From Zoogloeaceae bacterium (GTDB lineage Bacteria; Pseudomonadota; Gammaproteobacteria; Burkholderiales; Rhodocyclaceae): 64,000 bases of DNA. The stretch lies in contig JACKLZ010000002.1 of the NCBI GenBank assembly GCA_024235675.1, positions 680,001 through 744,000 of the forward strand. Reading direction: 5' to 3'. The notes beneath the pieces were generated by a model. It saw nothing but the letters and a program-made list of their open reading frames with translations. It was not told the DNA's origin and did no database searches. Each line of letters starts with the position of its first letter. The stretch's first letter is position 1. Positions 25,638 to 33,470 of the stretch are shown piece after piece. The translations under genes were made by a program, and so were the position numbers.

Positions 25638-28060
25638 CCGGCCGAATCATGATCGTCGAAGACGAGCGCATCGTCGCGCTCGACCTTCGCCAGACACTTG
25701 AGTCCTTTGGACATGATGTCGTGATGGTCGTCTCCAGCGGCGAGCAGGCTGTCGCCGAAGGGCCGCAGCTGAAGCCGGATCTGGTGCTCATGGACATCCA
25801 CCTCGATGGCGAGATGGACGGGACCGAGGCCGCTCGGGTGTTTCAGCAGCACAATATTCCGGTCCTGTTCCTGACCGCCTTTGCGGGCCAGTCGATGCTC
25901 GACCAGGCCGAAAAAAGCAGCCCCTACGGTTATCTTGTCAAACCGGTCGAGACCCGCGCCTTGCAGGCGACCGTGCGCATGGCCCTGGCCCGACGCCGGG
26001 CCGAACTCGACGTTGAAAGAGGCGAGGAGCGCCTGCGCCTGGCGGTCGATGTCGCCGGCCTGGGCGTTTGGGAATGGGACGCCGCCGCCCGGCAATTCAT
26101 CGGCGAGGGGCAGTTCGAAGCGATTCTCGGAGACATGCCTGCGTCACTCGACGATGCCGACGGCGGGTTTCTGACGCGTATCGAGCCGGCCTACCGCCCC
26201 GCCATCGCCAACGCCCTGACTCGCGGCGAGGCGATTCGCACCACCGTCAAACTGCGCGAATCGCCAGACACCGGCCGAAACGGCTGGGTCGATTTCCACG
26301 CCCGCGCCTTTGCCGGCCCGGACGGCGATCTGGGCCGCGCCATCGGCGTCATCCGAGACGTCACCGCTCAGCGCCGCCAGGAGGAGCATCTGCGACGGGC
26401 CGCGGTGGTATTTACCAGCACCGGCGAAGGAATCGCCATTCTCGACGCCCAGCGCCGTGTCGTTTCAGTCAACCCGGCCTTCACCGAGATGACGGGCTAC
26501 GCCGAAAGGGATGTCCTGACACGCGATCCGGACGACTTTCTCTACGCCCGACGCCACGATGACAGTTTTGCCACCAAGCTGAGCGAGAGCGGCTCGGACT
26601 TCTGGAGCGGCGAGGTGGCCTGTGTGTGCAAGGACGGCACCCTGCTGCCGTCGTGGCAGCACCTGTGCGTCGTGCGCGATACCCAAGGGCAGATCGGCAA
26701 CTATGTGCTGGCCATCTCCGACACCGGCGCCTTGCGCCGTGCCGAAGCGCAGATCAATCACCTGGCCTTTCACGACACGCTGACCGGCCTGGGCAATCGC
26801 AACATGCTCCAGGACACCATCGAGAAGGAAATCGAACGCACCGACCAGAACGGCAGCCGCATGGCCGTGCTGTTCATTGACCTCGACGGCTTCAAGCTGA
26901 TCAACGACACCATGGGCCACGCGACCGGCGACCAGCTGCTGAGCGAAGTCGCGCAACGCATCCTCCGCGTGTTGCGGCGGACCGACACCGCCATCCGGCT
27001 CGGCGGCGACGAGTTTCTGGTGGTCGTGCCGGAAGTCTCCCGACTTGAAGACTGCGCCAGCCTGGCCGAGAAGCTGCTCTGCGAAATCCGCACGGTCATC
27101 GAACTCGAACACGAGCGCCTCAGCGTTTCGGCGAGTATCGGCATTGCCGTCTATCCGGACAATGCCACCGATTTCAACGACATGATCAAGGCAGCAGACA
27201 GCGCCATGTACGGCGCCAAAGAGCGTGGCCGCAACCGCTATGCCTTCTATTCCTCCGAAATGGCCGATCGCGCCATGGAGCGGCTGCACATCGAGCAAGG
27301 CCTGCTCCGCGCCATCGCCGACGAGCAGTTTGTACTGCAATATCAACCCGTCGTACGCCTCGAAGACGGCCAGTTGCTGGGTTTCGAGGCGCTGATCCGC
27401 TGGGATGAACCGACCCACGGTCGCATCGGACCAGACCGCTTCATCCCCGTAGCCGAGGAGTCCGGCCTGATCGACTACATCGGCAGCTGGGTGCTGCATA
27501 CCGCCTGCGCACAGGCGTGCGCCTGGATCGCGGCCGGCTTTACCGACCTGCGCCTGGCGGTCAACGTCTCCGCCCGGCAGATGCGCGCCGGCGACTTCGA
27601 CGTCACCGTCCGCGACACCCTCGCGCTCACCGGTTTTCCGGCCGCACAGCTGGATCTGGAGATCACCGAGAGCACGCTGCAGTCGGTCGATCACAGCCGG
27701 GAACTGCTCGGCCGGCTCAAGGCCCTCGGCGTGATGATCTCGATCGACGACTTTGGCACCGGCTTCTCGTCGCTATCGCTGCTCAAGTACCTGCCGATCG
27801 ACCGCATCAAGATCGATCGCTCCTTCGTCCAGGACCTGCCCGGCGACCCCAACGACGTGGCCGTTACCGAAGCCATCATTGCCATGGCCGGCAGCCTCGG
27901 GCTGGCATTGATCGCCGAAGGCGTCGAAACCCCTGCCCAGCAGAACTTCCTGCGCGAACGCGGCTGCCTCGAGGCCCAGGGTTACCTGTTCTCGAAACCT
28001 CTCGATGTGCACGACGTCGATCTGCTGATCGCCACCCCGTCACGCGGCCGTCTGTCGTAG
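25634..28060 (+). CDS. Response regulator REC-PAS-PAS-GGDEF-EAL
   Basis: An 808-residue cyclic-di-GMP regulator controlled by the kinase encoded just upstream. The N-terminal receiver has the acidic pair VEDE, the phospho-aspartate in LVLMDIHL and the VKP lysine. Two PAS domains follow, then GGDEF (RLGGDEF, intact) with an RxxD inhibition site (RRTD) five residues before. The EAL domain retains FEALIRW, the IDDFGTGFSS metal site, KIDR and AEGVET. Both catalytic halves look complete, so the protein could make or degrade c-di-GMP depending on phosphorylation and PAS signals. It starts at ATGA overlapping the kinase stop, with AGGAGG upstream. Confidence 0.93.
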   Translation: MTGRIMIVEDERIVALDLRQTLESFGHDVVMVVSSGEQAVAEGPQLKPDLVLMDIHLDGEMDGTEAARVFQQHNIPVLFLTAFAGQSMLDQAEKSSPYGYLVKPVETRALQATVRMALARRRAELDVERGEERLRLAVDVAGLGVWEWDAAARQFIGEGQFEAILGDMPASLDDADGGFLTRIEPAYRPAIANALTRGEAIRTTVKLRESPDTGRNGWVDFHARAFAGPDGDLGRAIGVIRDVTAQRRQEEHLRRAAVVFTSTGEGIAILDAQRRVVSVNPAFTEMTGYAERDVLTRDPDDFLYARRHDDSFATKLSESGSDFWSGEVACVCKDGTLLPSWQHLCVVRDTQGQIGNYVLAISDTGALRRAEAQINHLAFHDTLTGLGNRNMLQDTIEKEIERTDQNGSRMAVLFIDLDGFKLINDTMGHATGDQLLSEVAQRILRVLRRTDTAIRLGGDEFLVVVPEVSRLEDCASLAEKLLCEIRTVIELEHERLSVSASIGIAVYPDNATDFNDMIKAADSAMYGAKERGRNRYAFYSSEMADRAMERLHIEQGLLRAIADEQFVLQYQPVVRLEDGQLLGFEALIRWDEPTHGRIGPDRFIPVAEESGLIDYIGSWVLHTACAQACAWIAAGFTDLRLAVNVSARQMRAGDFDVTVRDTLALTGFPAAQLDLEITESTLQSVDHSRELLGRLKALGVMISIDDFGTGFSSLSLLKYLPIDRIKIDRSFVQDLPGDPNDVAVTEAIIAMAGSLGLALIAEGVETPAQQNFLRERGCLEAQGYLFSKPLDVHDVDLLIATPSRGRLS

Positions 28061-28072
28061 CGGCAGCGCCGC

Positions 28073-29023
28073 CTACATCAGGCCCGCCGCGCGCAGGACC
28101 ATCACCCCCACGCTGGTGGTAAGGATGGAACCGAGTGTGGTCACGGCGATGATATTGGCCGCCAGCACCGCGTTGCCGCCCATCGCACGCACCATGACAT
28201 AGCTGGCGGCGGCGGTCGGCGCGCCCGACATCAGCATCAGCACGCCCAGATCAACCCCGCGAAAGCCGGCAACGACGCCACAGGCCACAAACACCAGCGG
28301 CACCGCCAGCAATTTGATCCCGCCCGCCAGCACGGTGGTTCGCAGATCGCGGCGCAACTGCCCGAAGTCCAGCGCCGCACCGGTGCACAACAAGGCCAGC
28401 GGCAAGGTGAGATTGGCAAAATACTGGCCGGATTTGAGCATCAGCGCCGGCAGCTCGATCCCCGCCCAGGACACCGGCAAGGCCAGCACGATGCCAATGA
28501 TCAGCGGATTGCGGACGATCCCTTTGGCCAACTGGCCCACACTGCGATGCGTACCCAGCGAACGGCTCAAGGTGATCACCGCCAGCACGTTGTAGAAAAT
28601 GGTGACTATGCCCAGGTACAGGGACGCCGCCACCAGCCCGGCGTCGCCGTAGGCATTCACGCAGTAGGCCAGGCCGATGATGCCCATGTTCGAGCGGAAG
28701 CAGCCCTGCACAAACACCCCGCGATCAGCCGCCACCGGCACCCAGCGCCGCGCGGCCCACTCCAGCACGATGAAAATCAGGCCGGTGCCGGCCAGTCCGA
28801 ACAGGACCAAATTGAAATTGGCCGCCGCGTCGAAGCGCGTCTTGCTGATGCTGATGAACAGCAGCGCTGGCAAGGCGACGTTGAACACCAGCTTCGCGCC
28901 GGTATCGACGAAGTTGTCATTGAGCAGGCCGATTCGCATCAGGCCGACACCCAGCGCCAGCACGACAAAGATCGGGCCGGTGACTGAAAAGGAAAACGCC
29001 AGCGCATCAAGCAAAGCGGTCAT
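28073..29023 (-). CDS. AEC-family transporter (auxin efflux carrier type)
   Basis: A hydrophobic 316-residue inner-membrane protein with about ten helices in the two-half pattern of AEC transporters. Bacterial members often carry malonate or other small organic acids; the substrate here is unknown. The inverted repeat of helix groups, with an alpha-helical break around the VLALPVSWAG segment, fits the family. The ATG at 29023 is preferred because GAGG lies seven bases upstream; an in-frame ATG five codons earlier has its GAGGG too close. It is the last gene of a minus-strand run beginning at pldA. Confidence 0.85.
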   Translation of the reverse strand: MTALLDALAFSFSVTGPIFVVLALGVGLMRIGLLNDNFVDTGAKLVFNVALPALLFISISKTRFDAAANFNLVLFGLAGTGLIFIVLEWAARRWVPVAADRGVFVQGCFRSNMGIIGLAYCVNAYGDAGLVAASLYLGIVTIFYNVLAVITLSRSLGTHRSVGQLAKGIVRNPLIIGIVLALPVSWAGIELPALMLKSGQYFANLTLPLALLCTGAALDFGQLRRDLRTTVLAGGIKLLAVPLVFVACGVVAGFRGVDLGVLMLMSGAPTAAASYVMVRAMGGNAVLAANIIAVTTLGSILTTSVGVMVLRAAGLM

Positions 29024-29068
29024 CAATAACCTCGTCATCCCTCGGCCAAGCCACCCGGGGAGAAATAT

Positions 29069-30187
29069 TCAGTCGTGCGTCGGTGGCGCGACCCGCAAAG
29101 CCTGGCTGATCTGCGTATCCGCCGCCGTCTGCAACGCGTTCGACAGATCCAGCCAACGTGGATCGCCGGTTTCCATCCCCATCAACAGCGCCTGTAGCGC
29201 CTCGCGACGGGTGCGGGCGTAGCGCGCAAACACCGGCGCCTGCCAGGCACTGGCCGGGGCCGCGTCCAGCGCATCGGCCAGCGCCGCCCAGCCCGGCATC
29301 AATTCGGTTTCGATCACCCGCAGGCCTTCCTGGGTGGTCATCTGACCACTGCGCAAGGCATCGACCACCAGATGGTGGCGCGTCACCAAGCGATATTCCG
29401 TCTCGGACACTTGCTGCTGCAAGGCTTCGGGCAAAGCGCCCAGCGTCGGCGCCGGACGCTGCGGCGGCGTTACGGTCGCCCACAACACCGCCGTCGCCAA
29501 AACCACCAGGGAGCCGCCCAACCCCGCACGCCGCCGCGCGCCGGGCGCCTGCCGACTCGCCGGCGCCAAGGCGGCGCCGAGCACGATGCCGGTCAGCAAA
29601 CCGCCAATATGCGCAGCGTTGTCGATACCGGGAATCAGCAGCCCAGCGGCCAGGGAGTAGGCAATGAAAATCAGCAAACCGCGCCGCAAGCGCCGCGCCG
29701 TATCGGCGGGGATGGCATCGCGGCTGACCAGCACATAGCCAAGCAAGGCCCCGAATACGCCAAACACCGCCCCCGAGGCGCCGATGCTCAGGCCGCTCGG
29801 CCGCCACCACACGCTGGCCACGCTGGCGACGATGCCACAGGCCAGATAGATCCACAGAAAAGGCCGCGAGCAAAACACCCGCTCGGCCAGCTGCCCGCCC
29901 TGATAGAGCGCCAGCATGTTGAGCGACACATGCAGCAGACCACCGTGCAGAAACACACCGCTGATCAGCCGCCACGGCTGCCCGCCATAAGTTTGCACCG
30001 CGTAGTTGCCGCCCCAGTCGGCGAGCAAGGCACCGGGGATATGCCATACCGCGCCCGCGCTCAAGGCCAGCCCGGCAAAGATCAGTAGATTTGCCGCGAT
30101 CAGACCCGCCGTCGCCCAGACGACCGGCACGCGCGCAAACAAGGCGTCGGCAAATTCCTCGGGGGTCGGGATGCGGGGTGCAGGCAT
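29069..30187 (-). CDS. Rhomboid-family intramembrane serine protease with C-terminal extension
   Basis: A 372-residue membrane protease. The catalytic serine is in GASGAVFG and the catalytic histidine in NAAHIGG, both in the expected helices. The HGGLLHVSLNM stretch is the conserved loop/helix 2 motif. After six core helices comes a seventh hydrophobic segment (around GGSLVVLATAVL), then roughly 130 soluble residues of unknown function. The ATG at 30187 is chosen over an in-frame GTG five codons upstream; neither has a strong ribosome site. Substrate unknown. Confidence 0.88.
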   Translation of the reverse strand: MPAPRIPTPEEFADALFARVPVVWATAGLIAANLLIFAGLALSAGAVWHIPGALLADWGGNYAVQTYGGQPWRLISGVFLHGGLLHVSLNMLALYQGGQLAERVFCSRPFLWIYLACGIVASVASVWWRPSGLSIGASGAVFGVFGALLGYVLVSRDAIPADTARRLRRGLLIFIAYSLAAGLLIPGIDNAAHIGGLLTGIVLGAALAPASRQAPGARRRAGLGGSLVVLATAVLWATVTPPQRPAPTLGALPEALQQQVSETEYRLVTRHHLVVDALRSGQMTTQEGLRVIETELMPGWAALADALDAAPASAWQAPVFARYARTRREALQALLMGMETGDPRWLDLSNALQTAADTQISQALRVAPPTHD

Positions 30188-30276
30188 GCGCTTCTTATAC
30201 ACCAGACGAATGTGACGACATCGCGATGTCGTCCGCGCTCAGCGCAAGGCCTTGAGAACAGGGCGCAGGCGGTGTG

Positions 30277-30768
30277 TCAGCCCTTTTCCTCGTGGCCGTG
30301 GGTTTCGGCAAAGCGCTTTTCCAGCTCGTGGCGCAAGGCCTTGCGGGCCTCGGCGGCCTCGAAGCGCCGCTTCTCCTTGGGGCTGAATGGCCGCAGCGCC
30401 GGCACCGGCGCGGGTTTGCCCTCGTCGTCCACCGCCACCATGGTGAAGAAACAGCTGTTGGCGTGACGCACATTCTGGGTACGGATGTTCTCGGCCATGA
30501 CCTTGATGCCCACTTCCATCGACGACTTGCCGGTGTAATTCACGCTGGCCAGGAAGGTGACCAGTTCACCGACAATGATCGGCTCACGGAACATCACCTG
30601 ATCGACCGACAGCGTCACCACATAGCGTGCGGCATAGCGGCTGGCGCAGGCATAGGCCACCTGGTCGAGCAGGCGCAGCACGGCGCCGCCGTGCACCTTG
30701 CCAGAAAAGTTGGCCATCTCGGGGGTCATCAACACCGTCATGGTCAGTTGGTGGGCAGGGAGGTCCAT
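30277..30768 (-). CDS. Acyl-CoA thioesterase (hotdog fold, YciA/ACOT type)
   Basis: Hydrolyses acyl-CoA thioesters in the cytoplasm. The 163-residue protein has the single hotdog domain with the helix segment NFSGKVHGGAVLRLLDQ, including the catalytic acidic residue, and the strand pattern ending FTMVAVDDEGKPAPVP. The Lys/Arg/Glu-rich tail (about 130-163) is longer than the domain needs. The gene sits between a small secreted protein and the rhomboid gene, same strand. Chain-length preference cannot be read from the sequence. Confidence 0.88.
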   Translation of the reverse strand: MDLPAHQLTMTVLMTPEMANFSGKVHGGAVLRLLDQVAYACASRYAARYVVTLSVDQVMFREPIIVGELVTFLASVNYTGKSSMEVGIKVMAENIRTQNVRHANSCFFTMVAVDDEGKPAPVPALRPFSPKEKRRFEAAEARKALRHELEKRFAETHGHEEKG

Positions 30769-30797
30769 GGGGAAATGTCCTTGTTATTGTGGGTGTA

Positions 30798-31157
30798 TCA
30801 GCGCCGGGCCGCTTCGGCCCGCGCGCGAGCCAGGGCCGCCTCGCGCCGCGCATCGGCCGCTTGAATGGCGGCACGCTGGTCGTCGCTCAGCGGACGACCA
30901 ATTTGATGCTCAAGGCTTTCAATGACCCTACGACCGGTATCAGTGATGCGCGGGCCATCGGGGATGCCCCGCCGTACCTGCGCCGCGGACGCGCCCGCTA
31001 TACCGACGACCTCGTCGACGAAAGCGCGCTCGATGCGCACCCGCTCGGCCTTCAGATGCGCCGCACCGGCCGGGCTCGGCATCGGCTCGGCGGCCTGCGC
31101 GCCCATGGCAAAAGCCATCAGCAGAGCAAGCGCCCAGCGGCGCGCGGGCCACATCAT
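30798..31157 (-). CDS. Small secreted protein of unknown function
   Basis: A 119-residue protein with a clear signal peptide (basic MMWPARRW, hydrophobic core, cleavage likely after AQA near residue 22). The mature part is helical and rich in Ala, Arg and Glu, with a run of charged helix at the C terminus (AADARREAALARARAEAARR). I do not recognise a family. The start codon overlaps the qorA stop by four bases (ATGA), so it is translationally coupled to qorA. A periplasmic role is likely but its job is unknown. Confidence 0.75.
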   Translation of the reverse strand: MMWPARRWALALLMAFAMGAQAAEPMPSPAGAAHLKAERVRIERAFVDEVVGIAGASAAQVRRGIPDGPRITDTGRRVIESLEHQIGRPLSDDQRAAIQAADARREAALARARAEAARR

Positions 31158-32131
31158 GCCGGATCCAGCACGGTCGACCCGGTGGTCTTGCGCGCCTCAA
31201 GATCGCGGTGCGCCTGCGCCGCATCGGCCAGCGCATAGCGTTGCCGCACTTCAATCTTCACCTTGCCGCTGCCCACGATGTCGAACAGTTCAGTTGCCAT
31301 GGCCACCAGATCGGCGCGCTCGGCCGCGTAGCCAAACAGCGTCGGCCGGGTCACGAACAGCGAGCCCATCTTGGCCAGCAGGCTGAGATCAAAGGGCGCA
31401 ACCGGCCCGGTGGCATTGCCGTAAGTCACCATCATGCCGCGCGGCCGCAGGCAGCTGAGCGAGTCCATGAAGGTGTCCTTGCCGATCGAGTCGTACACCA
31501 CCGGTACGCCCTTGCCGCCGGTGATCTCGCGCACACGGTCGGCAAATTTTTCGCGGCTGTAAAGAATCGTGTGATCGCAGCCATGCGCTTTGGCCAGCGC
31601 GGCTTTTTCATCCGAACCCACGGTGCCGATCACCGTCGCGCCCAGCGCCTTGGCCCATTGGCAGGCAATCAGCCCGACGCCACCGGCGGCGGCGTGAATG
31701 AGAATGGTGTCGCCCGGCTGCACCCGGTAGGTCTGGCGCAAAAGATACTGCGCCGTCATCCCCTGTAACATCATGGCCGCGCCCTGATCGTAACTGATGG
31801 CATCGGGCAGCTTCACCAGCCGGTCGGCCGGCATGTTGCGATGCTGCGCGTAAGCGCCGATCGGGCCGCCTGCGTAGGCCACACGGTCACCGACGCGCAG
31901 TTCGGTGACCCCCTCACCCACGGCAGTGACTTCGCCCGCGCCTTCGAGCCCGATGCCCGAGGGCAGCGGCACCGGGTACAGCCCGCTGCGGTGGTAGGTA
32001 TCAATAAAGTTGAGGCCGACAGCGTGCTGGCGTAGCGTCACTTCGCCCGCGGCCGGCGCCGGCACGTCGACCGCCTCCCAGCGCAAAACCTCGGGGCCGC
32101 CGGTTTCGTGGAAGCGAATGGCGTGACTCAT
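31154..32131 (-). CDS. qorA: NADPH:quinone oxidoreductase (zinc-independent MDR family)
   Basis: A cytosolic medium-chain reductase, 325 residues, that reduces quinones or related enones with NADPH. It shows the N-terminal GroES-like domain (GLNFIDTYHRSGLYP) and the Rossmann domain with the GGVG nucleotide loop (AAAGGVGLIACQWAKALGA). Zinc-ligand residues of alcohol dehydrogenases are absent, as expected for QOR. The start at 32131 gives the conserved MSHAIRFHETGG N terminus; the frame upstream is just open reading. It lies 16 bases after pldA and overlaps the next gene. Confidence 0.93.
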   Translation of the reverse strand: MSHAIRFHETGGPEVLRWEAVDVPAPAAGEVTLRQHAVGLNFIDTYHRSGLYPVPLPSGIGLEGAGEVTAVGEGVTELRVGDRVAYAGGPIGAYAQHRNMPADRLVKLPDAISYDQGAAMMLQGMTAQYLLRQTYRVQPGDTILIHAAAGGVGLIACQWAKALGATVIGTVGSDEKAALAKAHGCDHTILYSREKFADRVREITGGKGVPVVYDSIGKDTFMDSLSCLRPRGMMVTYGNATGPVAPFDLSLLAKMGSLFVTRPTLFGYAAERADLVAMATELFDIVGSGKVKIEVRQRYALADAAQAHRDLEARKTTGSTVLDPA

Positions 32132-32147
32132 ATGTGTTCTCCTGCGA

Positions 32148-33317
32148 TCAGCGGACGATCGAAACACCGATCCGCAATTGTGGTTGGCCGGCGCGCTGGT
32201 AGTCCAGCAGCGTTTCTCCTTCACCATCGAAGTATTGCAGATGGAGGAAGGCGCCGACGGACGAAAAGATACTCTGGCGCAGCGGGTAGGACACATCGAC
32301 CTGCGAGGTGCCGACCCCGCCCTTGCCCCGGCGCAGCATCAATTTGGCCAGCCAGCCATCGTCACGGCCAAAGCGCAGCCCGAGCTCGCCATAGCCACGA
32401 TAGCGATGGATATCCGGGTTGTCGGACTTCTCGAGATAGCCCCACAGCTTGGGGGTGACGCCGATGTGGCTCTTGCCCTCGCCGAGGCGATACTGCCAGT
32501 CCGCCTGCACAAAGGCGATATTGATACTGCGCGACTTCTCGCCGTCGCGACCGTTGGACTCATGCTCGACACCGGCGCGCAGCCAGCTCTGGTGGCGACT
32601 GCCGGCGGCGACGGGAATATCCCACTCATAGAACAGCGCCGGGCGATAGCTGGTGTCGCGAAAGGGCGCCGAGTCGGAATCCAGATCCCACAGCGAGGTC
32701 TGGGTATAGCCGAAATGCAGGCCGCCCAGGAAAGGCAGCACGCCGACGACGGCACCTTCATCATCAAACAAGCGGTATTTGAAGCTCAGCTGGAAACGCG
32801 CTGACGCACCACTGTTGGCGCCAAAAATGAAGTACATCGGGTCGTAAAAAGACAGCGCCGGCTTGGGCGGGATGACATCTGCGGCGACCTGTGCGGCGGG
32901 CGCGGCCGCGCCGACTGCGGTCGGCAGGTTTTGCTGACGCGCGAGCGGATCTTCGCCCGCGCTCCAGCCCGGGCGCTCGGCCAGCACCATCAGCTGCGCA
33001 CTGCTGTCAGCGTTCAAACTGACAATCGACAAACCCAGCGCCTCGGCCGGCCAGTCAAAGCTGTAACGCCGCGTCGCGCCGACGGCCGGCGCCTGCGCAT
33101 TCAGCCGCACGGTGAGCTTGCGGTCGCCGAGCGTCAGCCTGGCGTCCAGCTGCTCGGGCAGTGCCGCTTGCACGCGCGTATCCACGACGGTCAACACGAA
33201 CGCCTCGCCAGCACGCGCGTACGCCCGCTCCGCCGACAGCAAGCGCTCGGCACCCGCGGGGAGCGCTGCCAGCGTGAAGAATGCAACACACAGAATGGAG
33301 GCACAACGACACATCAT
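32148..33317 (-). CDS. pldA: Outer-membrane phospholipase A1 (OMPLA) with enlarged N terminus
   Basis: An outer-membrane beta-barrel lipase that removes misplaced phospholipids. The 389 residues begin with a signal peptide (cleavage near ALPAGA). The catalytic dyad is in the HESNG motif, with H252 and S254, and the barrel strands alternate as usual up to a C-terminal hydrophobic strand. About 90 residues lie between the signal peptide and the barrel beyond the E. coli layout. These contain a beta-rich stretch (about 25-110) and a Pro/Ala linker. Two adjacent ATGs (33317, 33314) are possible starts. It is the first gene of the minus-strand run down to the AEC transporter. Confidence 0.92.
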   Translation of the reverse strand: MMCRCASILCVAFFTLAALPAGAERLLSAERAYARAGEAFVLTVVDTRVQAALPEQLDARLTLGDRKLTVRLNAQAPAVGATRRYSFDWPAEALGLSIVSLNADSSAQLMVLAERPGWSAGEDPLARQQNLPTAVGAAAPAAQVAADVIPPKPALSFYDPMYFIFGANSGASARFQLSFKYRLFDDEGAVVGVLPFLGGLHFGYTQTSLWDLDSDSAPFRDTSYRPALFYEWDIPVAAGSRHQSWLRAGVEHESNGRDGEKSRSINIAFVQADWQYRLGEGKSHIGVTPKLWGYLEKSDNPDIHRYRGYGELGLRFGRDDGWLAKLMLRRGKGGVGTSQVDVSYPLRQSIFSSVGAFLHLQYFDGEGETLLDYQRAGQPQLRIGVSIVR

Positions 33318-33417
33318 GATCAAACCACAGATTGAAATCGAGAGCCTATTCTAGCCGTGTGCGATTTCAAGGGCGCGTTGTCGATGTCTTCGTGCGGCGT
33401 CAGCGCGCCCGGGCGAC

Positions 33418-33446
33418 AAAAAAACGGGGCACCCGAAGGTGCCCCG
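33418..33446 (-). terminator. Intrinsic terminator of maeB
   Basis: On the minus strand CGGGGCACC pairs with GGTGCCCCG (33446-33438 and 33433-33425) around a CGAA-derived four-base loop. Seven T follow. It begins about 25 bases after the maeB stop. Confidence 0.92.
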
Positions 33447-33470
33447 CATCATGTTGCATGGATGATGCAA

